Shown here piece by piece: positions 35,933 to 44,532 of a stretch of 64,000 bases of DNA. Every line of letters begins with the position of its first letter. Positions within the stretch are counted from its first letter, which is position 1. Source of the stretch: Alcaligenes endophyticus. Lineage in GTDB: Bacteria > Pseudomonadota > Gammaproteobacteria > Burkholderiales > Burkholderiaceae_B. A model generated the notes under the pieces. It was not told the DNA's origin. It was given only the letters and a program-made list of their open reading frames with translations, and searched no databases. A program made the translations under genes and the position numbers. The DNA lies in NCBI RefSeq assembly GCF_026344035.1, contig NZ_JAPKND010000001.1, positions 310,001 through 374,000 on the forward strand. Direction: 5' to 3'.

Positions 35933-36159
35933 TTATATCAACGCGACATAGCGCAATATGGTGTAGTAGTGACACGCACTGCCACCCAGCACGAATAAAC
36001 GCGACACTCCATGGGCGTGCCGCCAGCGCGTGTCATTTACATAAAACACCATGAGCCACCCGTTTGAGCAGCCAATGCAATTAATAGTATGCTTCCGATG
36101 ACCGCCAAGGAGGCACCCACCAAATGGGAATACCCGTTAAAACGCTCTCCGTCACACAT
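35933..36159 (-). pseudogene. Hemolysin III (TrhA/YqfA family) remnant with internal deletion
   Basis: On the minus strand an ATG at 36159 with a good ribosome site (AGGAGC) opens MCDGERFNGYSHLVGA and one hydrophobic helix, the N-terminus of hemolysin III family membrane proteins. The frame then stops at 36037. A different frame, from about 36050 down to the stop at 35933, reads FYVNDTRWRHAHG and LFVLGGSACHYYTIL, which is the conserved C-terminal end of the same family. The middle, roughly 130 residues, is missing and the junction (about 36045-36051) is frameshifted. About 75 of an expected 200 or so residues remain. The DNA 36160-36360 beyond it holds no visible gene and must carry the chaC promoter. 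Confidence 0.8.
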
Positions 36160-36360
36160 ACATTCCGCTCCTATGCCCATACTCTGTGGAACTAGCTTGC
36201 CACTTCAAGGGAGTATCCATGATAAAACAAGAGAGCCATCCCCTGTTTCTAGAATTAGGCAAAAACTGTACGGTTGATATAGAACTTTGCAACGCGTCAA
36301 TCAGCAGGCATAAATACTACTGTTTATACTGTTTTCTTACTGTACCCGAATAGCGTTCCC

Positions 36361-37017
36361 ATGCTTACACGTGAACTATTACTCTCCGGCGCATATTTAG
36401 CGTCTTTTCAGGATCTACCCGGCCAACCTCGTTGGACGGAGCAACAGATCCGACAATCAATGCTCGACACCTTAGCGCAACATAGTGCTGGACCGGTTTG
36501 GGTATTTGCCTATGGCTCGTTAATCTGGAATCCCATTTTCCATTACTCCACGCAAACGGCCGCTCGGTTGCAGGGCTGGCATCGTAGCTTTTGCATCAAG
36601 CTAAACGCAGGGCGGGGCACACCCGAAAAACCTGGACGGATGCTCGCTTTACAAGCAGGCGGCAGTACACAAGGTGTCGCTTTCAAGCTAAACGAAGATA
36701 ATCTGCTGGATGAGCTCTGGCTTATTTGGGCACGAGAAATGGTATATGGCAGCTACTTGCCGATATGGTGTCCGTTAGAATTAGCCAACGGCGAACACGT
36801 ACCTGGCATTGTTTTTGTCGCCAATCCCGAGCATGTACAATTTATTGCAGACGCCAGCATAGACACCACCGTGCCCATTATCTTGCAAGCACAGGGTATT
36901 TTGGGCAGCAACTTAGACTATCTTTTGCAATTACAACAATCTTTGCAGTCGTTCGATATAAACGATGCTTATATCGATGCCCTAAGTCAAGCTGCCCTAA
37001 CGGAGCATATAGGCTAA
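36361..37017 (+). CDS. ChaC-type gamma-glutamylcyclotransferase
   Basis: A 218-residue cytosolic enzyme that splits glutathione (or another gamma-glutamyl compound) into 5-oxoproline and an amino acid or dipeptide. The cyclotransferase motif VFAYGSLIW (YGSL 51-54) and the catalytic acid E126 (IWAREM) are present, as is the GWHRSFCIK region. Length is normal for ChaC. It stands alone, convergent with yhhQ. Confidence 0.88.
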   Translation: MLTRELLLSGAYLASFQDLPGQPRWTEQQIRQSMLDTLAQHSAGPVWVFAYGSLIWNPIFHYSTQTAARLQGWHRSFCIKLNAGRGTPEKPGRMLALQAGGSTQGVAFKLNEDNLLDELWLIWAREMVYGSYLPIWCPLELANGEHVPGIVFVANPEHVQFIADASIDTTVPIILQAQGILGSNLDYLLQLQQSLQSFDINDAYIDALSQAALTEHIG

Positions 37018-37064
37018 GCATGGCGCCATTATTTATACTCCCGTACAGCACGGACATCATGCAC

Positions 37065-37730
37065 TCATGGGGCTAACTGAACTGTTTGACGCTTCATTTG
37101 CCGCACAATAGCATTGAGTACAACGCCATACACTGGCACAAAAAACAGCAAGCTAACTAAGAGTTTGATCACGTAGTCCACGACGGCAATCTCCGTCCAA
37201 TGGGCGGCCATAAATTCGTTGCTGCTATGCCAGAAGGCAATACCGAAAAAAGCTAAGGTGTCGAGGGCCTGTCCAAATACAGATGCTGCTGCGGGGGCTA
37301 GCCACCATTGGCTATAACTTTGGCGAATACGGTCAAAAACCTGAACATCGAGTAGCTGCCCCAAAACATACGCGGCAAAGCTGGCAAATGCAATTCGAAA
37401 GACAAAGCTATTGAACTCAGTCAACGCGTTCCAACCATTAAACTGCCCCTCATGAAACAACACCGAAACGATGTAAGAGGCGAACAGAGCTGGAATCATC
37501 GCACGTGCAATCACACTGCGTGCTTCATTTTTACCTATAAGACGCACGGTTAAATCAGTAGCGAGAAAAATAAAAGGGAAACTGAATGCCCCCCATGTGC
37601 TGTGAAAACCGAACAGGTCTATAGGCAACTGCACCAAGTAATTACTGGCAATAATAATAAAAACGTGAAACGCCACCAGTACAGCAAGATAGAGTGACGT
37701 CCGCGAAGGCGGAAGAGATAGCGAGGTCAT
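37065..37730 (-). CDS. yhhQ: Queuosine precursor (preQ0) transporter YhhQ
   Basis: A 221-residue inner-membrane protein with about six helices, family QueT/YhhQ, which imports 7-cyano-7-deazaguanine for queuosine tRNA modification. Characteristic segments are SNYLVQLPIDLFG, ATDLTVRLIGKNEAR, NSFVFRIAFASFAAYVLGQ and GQALDTLAFFGIAFW. The start ATG is at 37730. A well-formed promoter lies about 55-85 bp upstream, straddled by an inverted repeat. No preQ1 riboswitch was recognised. Confidence 0.92.
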   Translation of the reverse strand: MTSLSLPPSRTSLYLAVLVAFHVFIIIASNYLVQLPIDLFGFHSTWGAFSFPFIFLATDLTVRLIGKNEARSVIARAMIPALFASYIVSVLFHEGQFNGWNALTEFNSFVFRIAFASFAAYVLGQLLDVQVFDRIRQSYSQWWLAPAAASVFGQALDTLAFFGIAFWHSSNEFMAAHWTEIAVVDYVIKLLVSLLFFVPVYGVVLNAIVRQMKRQTVQLAP

Positions 37731-37775
37731 ATAGAGCCTTTTTGATGGATGGGGTTAGGGAACCCATGGGCGATA

Positions 37776-37814
37776 AAGTAAGGCATTATACGCACAAATA
37801 CCTTACTTACCCAA
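37776..37814 (-). promoter_or_regulatory. yhhQ promoter overlapped by an inverted repeat
   Basis: On the minus strand TTGGGT (37809-37814) and TATAAT (37785-37790) are 18 bp apart. AAGTAAGG (37776-37783) and CCTTACTT (37801-37808) form an 8-bp inverted repeat with a 17-bp gap that brackets the -10 box, as expected for a repressor site. Confidence 0.5.
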
Positions 37815-37918
37815 CGTCGCACCCGCCCTACGCCCGCCCCTAACATCCGTGAACGCTACGCCTTAACTGCAAAGCAAGCTCTCTTCAAGCTTGTACTTTC
37901 AGAGAGCAGCAAAACCCT

Positions 37919-40093
37919 TTACCAACGATAACGTAAACTTGCCTGCACACTACGTTGATAGCCATACCAGCACCAAGACTGCGACGAGCATGAACTCACA
38001 TTTCTGCGATTAAACAGGTTGCTCACATTCACGGCGATTTGCGCGCCTTTGAGTTGCGGATGTACATGCGCTAAGTCATAGTCTACGGCCATGTCTACTA
38101 GGGTAGTGCCTGGAACCTTGAATCCCTCTTGGGTATCACCAAAACTGCTACCGCGGTATCGCAGGCCAGCTGCCACACCTAAACCGGCCAGCATGGTGTC
38201 ATGAGGAAGTTGATAATGAACCCATAGCGAGGCTTGATGCTTCGGTATACCCGCTTGAGCCATACCAACTAAACTAGGCCGCGAGACGCTAGCATTGTCT
38301 TTGGTGTATTCATTGGTGATCAGCGAGTAATTAGCAATCAAGTTGAGCTGTTCCGTCACTTGTCCACGCGCCTCCAGCTCGATACCTTGTGTACGTATTT
38401 CGCCAGTCTGCTCCTGGCATTTAGACCCTACGCAATTAGGTATAGCTGTAAGCAGATTCTTCCTGCGTATATCAAACAAAGCCATGCTATATAAGGAGCT
38501 AGTACCCGGTGGTTGAAACTTCATGCCGATTTCGTACTGTTCTCCGCGTAACGGATCGAAAGGCTTATCGTCTCGATCTGTGCCGCTCTGAGGCTCAAAG
38601 GACTGTGAAAAGTTGATATAAGGTGCTAGTCCGTTATCAAAATTATAAATAGCCCCTAAGCGCCCCGTAAAAGCCTTAGCTCGGGTGGCGGAACTCGTGT
38701 CAACTCCAGTGCTTAGACTACGCGCACTAGACATATTGCGAGACCAGTCGTAACGCCCACCTGCTAAAATCGACAGCTTCTCAAACTGCATCTGATCCTG
38801 CAAGTACACCCCTGTTTGGTACTGATGGCCTGTCCCATAACTGACCCAGTTAAGATCACCGTGATCCTGATAGTAATCGGGGCGCAGTACATCTAACGGC
38901 AAGGTGGCATCCCAACTGCTATTCAGGGTGCCCGTTTTTAACTTAGCGAAATCCACTCCAGCTAACACGGTATGCCACACACGACCTGTATCCACTGTAA
39001 ATACGGCATGGTTATCTAAAGCGTAACTATCCATCTTGGCATTGGTGCCACCTTTATTACGATTTAAAATGCGCTCAGAGCCCGCCCTGAAACCATTGCT
39101 ATATACGCTCCGATACACACCCTCGGAATGCAGATAGCGCGCCTTTGAGCGTATGGTTATATGTTCGTTAAACTTTTTCTCAAATTCATACGCGACAGAG
39201 TGATGTTTCCTATCACTTTTTTCGAAATTGACATCGCCATCATAAAAGTCGGGATCTAATCTAATACCGTCACTGGCCTCAAACACCGTACGCAATCCTG
39301 GCATACTGCCATAAGAGCCCATATGGGGGTCATGTTGCAAGTTAGCTAATAAGGTCAGTTGTGTATCTGGATCTATGTTCCACGTGAGCGCCGGCGCAAT
39401 AAAGTAACGCTCCTCTTTAGTATGCGCCACCTGACCGTTAGCCTTATAGGCTGCGCCAGTAAGGCGGTACAGCCAGCGCTCATCTTCATCCAAGGCGCCA
39501 GTAAAATCCACATTCGCCCGTTTATACTTAAAATTCCCCGCCTGTAACTCAACTTCATTCAACCGCTCGGCTTGCGGACGCTTACTGACCTGATTCACCA
39601 CTCCGCCGGGCCCTCCCTGCCCAAACATGACCGATGACGGGCCCTTCAACACGTCTACCTGTTCTAAACGATAGGCGTCAATTTGCGGTAAGGCATCCCG
39701 TGAACCAAAGACGCGCAGTCCATCCAGCAAGGAAGTTGCTGAAAATCCACGTATCGTAAATTGATCTAAACGCGAGGCTACCGCACCTCGGCTTTCCACT
39801 GCTACCCCAGAGGTGTAGCGCAAAGCTTGATTTAACGTGTGTGCGCCCTGTTGACGCAACTGCTCTTGCGTAATAACAGAAATAGACTGGGGTATTTCAA
39901 TAAGGGGGGTACCTGTCTTGGTTGCCGTATTACTACCCCGAGCCAGATAGCTACCGTCGGGTTTAGGCTCCCCACTTTTTATAGTAATTGGCGCCAAGGT
40001 GGCAGTAGTCGTGTCTTGTGCATGAAGGCTACCAAACGGGCCCAACGACACTAAAGCACTACATAGTAGCGCTTGTGAAGAGCGGTGCAGCAT
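37919..40093 (-). CDS. TonB-dependent siderophore receptor
   Basis: Outer-membrane receptor (724 residues) of the FpvA/FhuA-like siderophore group. The signal peptide ends near LHA|QDT. The plug domain (about 50-200) has IPQSISVITQEQLRQQ, FTIRGF and VDVLKGPSSVMFGQGGPGG, and a 22-strand barrel ends in the required terminal aromatic residue (RYRW). ATG at 40093, with ribosome site AAGGA, is preferred to an upstream in-frame start because it gives a clean signal peptide. A Fur box lies 40 bp upstream, so iron starvation should induce it. The ligand cannot be told; no siderophore synthesis genes are near. Confidence 0.94.
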   Translation of the reverse strand: MLHRSSQALLCSALVSLGPFGSLHAQDTTTATLAPITIKSGEPKPDGSYLARGSNTATKTGTPLIEIPQSISVITQEQLRQQGAHTLNQALRYTSGVAVESRGAVASRLDQFTIRGFSATSLLDGLRVFGSRDALPQIDAYRLEQVDVLKGPSSVMFGQGGPGGVVNQVSKRPQAERLNEVELQAGNFKYKRANVDFTGALDEDERWLYRLTGAAYKANGQVAHTKEERYFIAPALTWNIDPDTQLTLLANLQHDPHMGSYGSMPGLRTVFEASDGIRLDPDFYDGDVNFEKSDRKHHSVAYEFEKKFNEHITIRSKARYLHSEGVYRSVYSNGFRAGSERILNRNKGGTNAKMDSYALDNHAVFTVDTGRVWHTVLAGVDFAKLKTGTLNSSWDATLPLDVLRPDYYQDHGDLNWVSYGTGHQYQTGVYLQDQMQFEKLSILAGGRYDWSRNMSSARSLSTGVDTSSATRAKAFTGRLGAIYNFDNGLAPYINFSQSFEPQSGTDRDDKPFDPLRGEQYEIGMKFQPPGTSSLYSMALFDIRRKNLLTAIPNCVGSKCQEQTGEIRTQGIELEARGQVTEQLNLIANYSLITNEYTKDNASVSRPSLVGMAQAGIPKHQASLWVHYQLPHDTMLAGLGVAAGLRYRGSSFGDTQEGFKVPGTTLVDMAVDYDLAHVHPQLKGAQIAVNVSNLFNRRNVSSCSSQSWCWYGYQRSVQASLRYRW

Positions 40094-40132
40094 ATCAATC
40101 CTTGTGAATAATAGAAACCACAAACCTCAAAT

Positions 40133-40151
40133 GATAATGAGAATAAATATC
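40133..40151. promoter_or_regulatory. Fur box upstream of the siderophore receptor
   Basis: GATAATGAGAATAAATATC matches the 19-bp Fur consensus GATAATGATAATCATTATC at 16 positions. Confidence 0.8.
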
Positions 40152-40276
40152 AAATGAATTATCACACAAAGAATCATTAAAAAATAGGTTTATATGCTCG
40201 CTCAAACACTAGGTATGTTTAAACGAACCCATCAATCGTTAATAAACAATTAATAAGCTATTGCTGTCGTAGGCAT

Positions 40277-41041
40277 CTAGGGTAAGCGCCCTTGCTCAAA
40301 TAAAACACGACTAGCGTGTTCATACGCCTGCCGTGCAGCAGCGGCTAAACTGGAACCCGTGCTGACGCGCTTAACCCCTAGCTCCTGTAGCTCTGACACG
40401 CTAAGGCCGTTTGACCATAACAATACATTGAGCGGGATAGGCGCTACTGCCTCTACTACGCGCAGTATGTGTTCTTGTTCACGCAATCCGGGCGCATACA
40501 CCACGTCTGCTCCCGCCATTACGTAGTTTTGCAAACGTTCTATTACCTGCTCTAACGAGGCGTTACCCATTAAAAAGCCCTCGCAACGGGCGACCAACAT
40601 AAAGTCATCCCCACCATAACGTAAAGCCGCCTGCTTGGCCTGCTCCACCCGCCGCACGGCTATACTGGCTTCATAGAGCGCATCATCTAGGCGATCCTCG
40701 ATAGAAAAAGCGGCTACGCCTGTTTGCTCTAAACGTTCGATGGCACCATTTAATTGGCGCTCGGTAGCCGCAAACCCAGACTCGAAATCGGCATTAATAG
40801 GCAGCTCGGTATGACTGGCTAACTGGTACAAGTGTGCGAGAGACTCTTCTAATCGAATTTCATTATCTTGCTTAGCTATCGTCCATGCAAACCCAGCACT
40901 TGTGCTCGCTAACGCCTTGGCGCCTTGTAGCTCAAAATACCGCAAACTGCCTAAATCCCAGGGATTCGGCAACAACAGCACATTCTCTTGCCCATGTAAG
41001 GCGCGCATACGTTGCCGCTTTTCTTCCTTAGTAGTAGCCAT
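40277..41041 (-). CDS. Isocitrate lyase/PEP mutase family enzyme
   Basis: A 254-residue (beta/alpha)8 barrel protein of the ICL/PEP mutase superfamily. Present are LLLPNPWDLGSLRYFE, TSAGFAWT, NADFESGF (metal and substrate site) and FSIEDR. The lyase signature KKCGH is absent, so it is neither isocitrate nor methylisocitrate lyase; it could be an oxaloacetate decarboxylase-, carboxyphosphonoenolpyruvate- or malate-type lyase. It stands alone, 183 bp from the receptor gene. Substrate unknown. Confidence 0.82.
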   Translation of the reverse strand: MATTKEEKRQRMRALHGQENVLLLPNPWDLGSLRYFELQGAKALASTSAGFAWTIAKQDNEIRLEESLAHLYQLASHTELPINADFESGFAATERQLNGAIERLEQTGVAAFSIEDRLDDALYEASIAVRRVEQAKQAALRYGGDDFMLVARCEGFLMGNASLEQVIERLQNYVMAGADVVYAPGLREQEHILRVVEAVAPIPLNVLLWSNGLSVSELQELGVKRVSTGSSLAAAARQAYEHASRVLFEQGRLP

Positions 41042-41150
41042 AAGCTGTTCTCGCTAAATTCGTTACCTCCACCCCTTGGCAACCACACTAGCACTTCTTT
41101 GACAACAGCGTAAAGCAATACTTGCTACTGAATGAGTACAGGCAGCGCTG

Positions 41151-41825
41151 CTACAAGGGCGATGCGAACGGCGAGTCAGCCGTGGTGCCAGCGGCACAAT
41201 CAGCTTGGATACGCTCAGAGTCCCAAGGCACCGAGATGAACTCGGGGTCGTCTCCAGGCAAATGAGGTGAACGTCCTGTTACTTCTGAGTCTAACAAGCC
41301 AATCAGCTCTCGAGCCATCGTCAACTGAATGACATCAAGATCTAAGCAGGCACTATCCATAATCATGGATGCAGACCCTAGGCTGAACTGACTCTTATCC
41401 TCAAAGTAGTGAGTCAGATACAAGTTTGCGCGATACCGACTAGACTGACCTACGGTGGGCGCATCTTTCACGGGATCAAAGGTATAGAAAAAGGTATAAA
41501 CTAACCCTTCATTAGTGTTTTTTTCAGTAACATGCTGATGAAAGGTATTAGCTTCAATCAATCGGCGCCACAGGCGTGTTTGCTCTACAGTAAACGTAAC
41601 CGCCTCGTTTGCTGCGCCCATCCGCACTCGCACACTAACGGGCGTGGCAGGCTGTCTTAATAACGCTATCGCCTCTGCAAGGTTCACATTCTGGGTATCA
41701 CCCGGCGTGTACCAACGCTTCATCTCACCAAGCTGAGTAGACTCAGGCGCCCCACTAGGCACTGTGGCACAACCCGCCAAGGCTGCTATACACAAAGCAG
41801 CTCCCCATACAGCGATAGTCTTCAT
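41151..41825 (-). CDS. Lipoprotein of unknown function
   Basis: A 224-residue lipoprotein (lipobox LAGC, Cys19). It contains VSVRVRMGAANEAVTFTVEQ and a conserved-looking block ASMIMDSACLDLDVIQLTMAR, and two further cysteines that could form a disulfide. No family is recognised. No operon partner is apparent. Confidence 0.65.
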   Translation of the reverse strand: MKTIAVWGAALCIAALAGCATVPSGAPESTQLGEMKRWYTPGDTQNVNLAEAIALLRQPATPVSVRVRMGAANEAVTFTVEQTRLWRRLIEANTFHQHVTEKNTNEGLVYTFFYTFDPVKDAPTVGQSSRYRANLYLTHYFEDKSQFSLGSASMIMDSACLDLDVIQLTMARELIGLLDSEVTGRSPHLPGDDPEFISVPWDSERIQADCAAGTTADSPFASPL

Positions 41826-41983
41826 TATTATTCCTTACTAGCTTGTCCGAAACCGCAATGATAGTTTTGCCTAGATACGTTGGCGTAACCCCTAAAATGC
41901 GTATTCTAAACGGAATGCCGAGCTAAAAACCCACTTAGCCCACCCCCTAGTAACTGGATGTGCGAGTAAAACAACGCTGAGCC

Positions 41984-42631
41984 CTAAGAAGCACTATTTT
42001 GACTCTTGCGGGCCTCACAACTGATGAATTGGGAAAGCAATGGATGCTGTAAATCGTCAGGCGTATCAATATCAAAACACACACCCGGATCGTCTACGGC
42101 CAACAGTTCAATACCATGCTGTGCAATAAGTTGACGGGCGCCCTGCTCCCCACTCAAACGAGCCAATTCGGGCATTAACTGCCACTGAAATCCAACGGGA
42201 TGGCCGCGTTGCCCTTGATAGACCGGAGCCGTAATGGCATGCCTTTGGGCCGCCTGTTGCACGGCCCGCATACTGGCCGCCGTAATGCATGGCATATCAG
42301 CCAGAGTGATTAAAACACTTCCCACAGGAGCGTGAGTATAGCGATGCAATACCGCATGCACCGCGTCTGCAAGGCTAGCTCCCATACCTGTGTACGCCAA
42401 AGGGCTCTCTACCACCCAGCATGAGTGCCGAGCAAGCTCGGCCTGTAAGGCGGTACTAGCGGGGCGTATAACAACGCAGACTTCATCCACGTGTTGGCGC
42501 AAGTTATTCAGGCTTGTGCCCACTACACTCTGGCCAGGCGCTAAACACATCAATAATTTATTACTGTTAGCTTGCTGCGCCTGAAAACGACGCCCAAACC
42601 CCGCCGCTAATAAAATACCTAACTGAAGCAT
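41984..42631 (-). CDS. MobA/MocA-like nucleotidyltransferase
   Basis: A 215-residue cytosolic protein of the molybdenum-cofactor nucleotidyltransferase family (MobA/MocA type). It starts with the nucleotide motif LGILLAAGFGRRF and contains ITLADMPCI and RGHPVGF, which are MocA-like. MocA adds CMP to molybdopterin to give the MCD cofactor used by xanthine oxidase-family enzymes. The gene lies 50 bp downstream of a Mo-hydroxylase operon of exactly that family, so a dedicated cofactor-supply role is likely. ATG at 42631 is preferred to a GTG at 42646. Confidence 0.85.
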   Translation of the reverse strand: MLQLGILLAAGFGRRFQAQQANSNKLLMCLAPGQSVVGTSLNNLRQHVDEVCVVIRPASTALQAELARHSCWVVESPLAYTGMGASLADAVHAVLHRYTHAPVGSVLITLADMPCITAASMRAVQQAAQRHAITAPVYQGQRGHPVGFQWQLMPELARLSGEQGARQLIAQHGIELLAVDDPGVCFDIDTPDDLQHPLLSQFISCEARKSQNSAS

Positions 42632-42681
42632 GGGAAGGCTCTGCACTGCTCAGCCTAACTAATCCGAGCAGTGCATCAAAG

Positions 42682-43977
42682 TTAATGAACAGCGCGAGAC
42701 TCTTTTTGCACCTGCTCGATGCCAACAGCCTGCCCTTGACCGCCCCATTCAGCACGCATCCATGAGGCTAAATCAGCTACCTCTACGTCACTTAAGTCAT
42801 GTGAGAAGGGCGGCATCGCGTATATACGCTGGTTACCCGTGAAGGTTTGCGTAGGAATTCCATTGAGCACGACACGAATCAAATCTTGTGGCGAGTCCAT
42901 GGCAATGATAGAGTTACCATGCATGGCGGGCGCGACGTTAGGAATCCCCTCGCCTTGAACGCCATGGCAACCAGCACAGGCTGCTAAATAGGTACGTCTG
43001 CCTATATCCATGTCACTGTCTGGAGCGGGATCAAGCGCTTCGGGCAAAGGCTTAGGGGCCGCCGCAGGCGCTGCAATGCGCCCATCGGGCCCCGTCAGCA
43101 GATACTCTGCCACCGCTTCCACATCGGAACGCTCCATTGCACTGGTAGAAAAGTGCGTAACGGTGTGCATATCGGCAAAAGAGGTACCTTGCGGCGCGAT
43201 GCCTGTACTCAAGTACTGCGTCAAGATAGCCACATCAAAACCACGTTTACTAAGGGCCGCGGCCGTGATGTCGGGAATCGCCCACCCGTTGATCTCGCCC
43301 CCTTGTAGGTCACGGTCGAAATCTACACCCATCATGAAGTTTTGAGGTGTATGGCAACTTGCGCAATGCCCTACTCCTTGAACTAGGTACGCCCCCCGTA
43401 CCCACTGCTCTGAACGATCTGGGTTAGCAGGAGCGCTACGATCAGGGAAATTCAATAGATTCCAAAAGTTCATGAAAGAGCGTACCGGCAAAGCAAACAC
43501 ACCGGTATTACTTTCGTTGGCCAAGGCAATAGGAGGAATGCTCTTTAAGTAAGCGTATAAGGCATCCACATCATTAGGCGTAGTAATATGCGTGAAAATA
43601 TATGGCATAGCAGGATAAAGATTGCTACCTGCTCCATTGATACCATCACGCAAGGCGCGATGAAAATCAGCGCGCGTATACTGACCAATTCCATGCGTCG
43701 GATCAGGCGTAATATTGGTCGAGTATAAGGTTCCAAATGGCGTACCTATGGCCACGCCGCCCGCCCCCTTAGGCCCTTGTGGTTGAGAATGGCAGCCAAA
43801 ACAGTCTCCTGCCATCGCCAACTCGCGTCCGCGGGGCAACAACTGTTGCATTTCCTCTGCGCTCAGGGCTTGCTCAACATTAGCCGCTACACTGGTAGAG
43901 CGAAATGCTCCCAATAAAATAGCAAGGCAAAGCGCCAGCAGCACCACAATCACAGCAATGATGATTTTGCGTAACAT
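42682..43977 (-). CDS. Membrane-anchored triheme cytochrome c
   Basis: A 431-residue periplasmic cytochrome held by one N-terminal membrane helix (about 5-24). Three heme sites CFGCH (59-63), CASCH (205-209) and CAGCH (334-338) divide it into three domains, with likely Met ligands near YPAMPY and YAMPPF. The architecture is that of alcohol/aldehyde and nicotinate dehydrogenase cytochrome subunits. It lies 9 bp after the 2Fe-2S subunit gene and would take electrons from the Mo enzyme to the respiratory chain. Confidence 0.92.
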   Translation of the reverse strand: MLRKIIIAVIVVLLALCLAILLGAFRSTSVAANVEQALSAEEMQQLLPRGRELAMAGDCFGCHSQPQGPKGAGGVAIGTPFGTLYSTNITPDPTHGIGQYTRADFHRALRDGINGAGSNLYPAMPYIFTHITTPNDVDALYAYLKSIPPIALANESNTGVFALPVRSFMNFWNLLNFPDRSAPANPDRSEQWVRGAYLVQGVGHCASCHTPQNFMMGVDFDRDLQGGEINGWAIPDITAAALSKRGFDVAILTQYLSTGIAPQGTSFADMHTVTHFSTSAMERSDVEAVAEYLLTGPDGRIAAPAAAPKPLPEALDPAPDSDMDIGRRTYLAACAGCHGVQGEGIPNVAPAMHGNSIIAMDSPQDLIRVVLNGIPTQTFTGNQRIYAMPPFSHDLSDVEVADLASWMRAEWGGQGQAVGIEQVQKESRAVH

Positions 43978-43986
43978 ATTGCCTCC

Positions 43987-44532
43987 TTAATCAATCACGT
44001 AGCCAGGGGTGGAAAGAGCAACTTCTTTCACCGCCTCGTAATAACGTACATAACCGGTGCAACGACAAATATGATCGTTAAGGGCTAGTTCAATGGCGCT
44101 TTCAAGGTTAGCCCGTTTGACAGGCTGACGTTTCAAACCATCCAAAAATACCGTCGCCCCCGCGACAAAACCAGGCGTGCAGTATCCACATTGAAACGAA
44201 AAATGATCAATAAAGGCCTGTTGAATAGGGGATAACTGCTCAAGCTGGCCCAGTTTGTCGTACTTCGCTTGCCCCTCAATCGTAATGATGGACTTGTTAT
44301 TAAAATAATGCGCCCCCAACACACAGGTACGACTTTCGGTGGTAGTACCGTCGGGATGTACCTCTACGATGGTACAGGCGTGACATACGCCCTGTCCGCA
44401 ACCAAATCGAGTACCCGTTAAGTTAACGTACTCATGCAAAAAGTCGATCATGGGCATCGCTACCGGAACCTCTACTGGGCCGATTTTCTTACCATTGATC
44501 GTCACGGTCAGGGCTTGTTTTTCTAGGCTCAT
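43987..44532 (-). CDS. 2Fe-2S subunit of a periplasmic Mo-hydroxylase
   Basis: A 181-residue small subunit of the xanthine oxidase family (IorA/NicA-like). It has a plant-type 2Fe-2S cluster (C45, C50, C53, C70) and the second helical cluster domain (C115, C118, C156, C158, with CGYCTPG and CRCTGY). It has no signal peptide, so it probably hitchhikes through Tat with the large subunit. The start overlaps the large-subunit stop as ATGA. Confidence 0.95.
   Translation of the reverse strand: MSLEKQALTVTINGKKIGPVEVPVAMPMIDFLHEYVNLTGTRFGCGQGVCHACTIVEVHPDGTTTESRTCVLGAHYFNNKSIITIEGQAKYDKLGQLEQLSPIQQAFIDHFSFQCGYCTPGFVAGATVFLDGLKRQPVKRANLESAIELALNDHICRCTGYVRYYEAVKEVALSTPGYVID

Noticed and set aside
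36089-36277. A 62-residue open frame on the + strand in the gap before chaC
   Set aside because: It runs antisense through the hemolysin III remnant, has no similarity and no ribosome site.
37731-37790. Possible preQ1 riboswitch upstream of yhhQ (hairpin GGGTT-CCCT-AACCC and an A-rich tail on the minus strand)
   Set aside because: The loop and tail do not show the preQ1-I pseudoknot pairing; the stem is only 5 bp.
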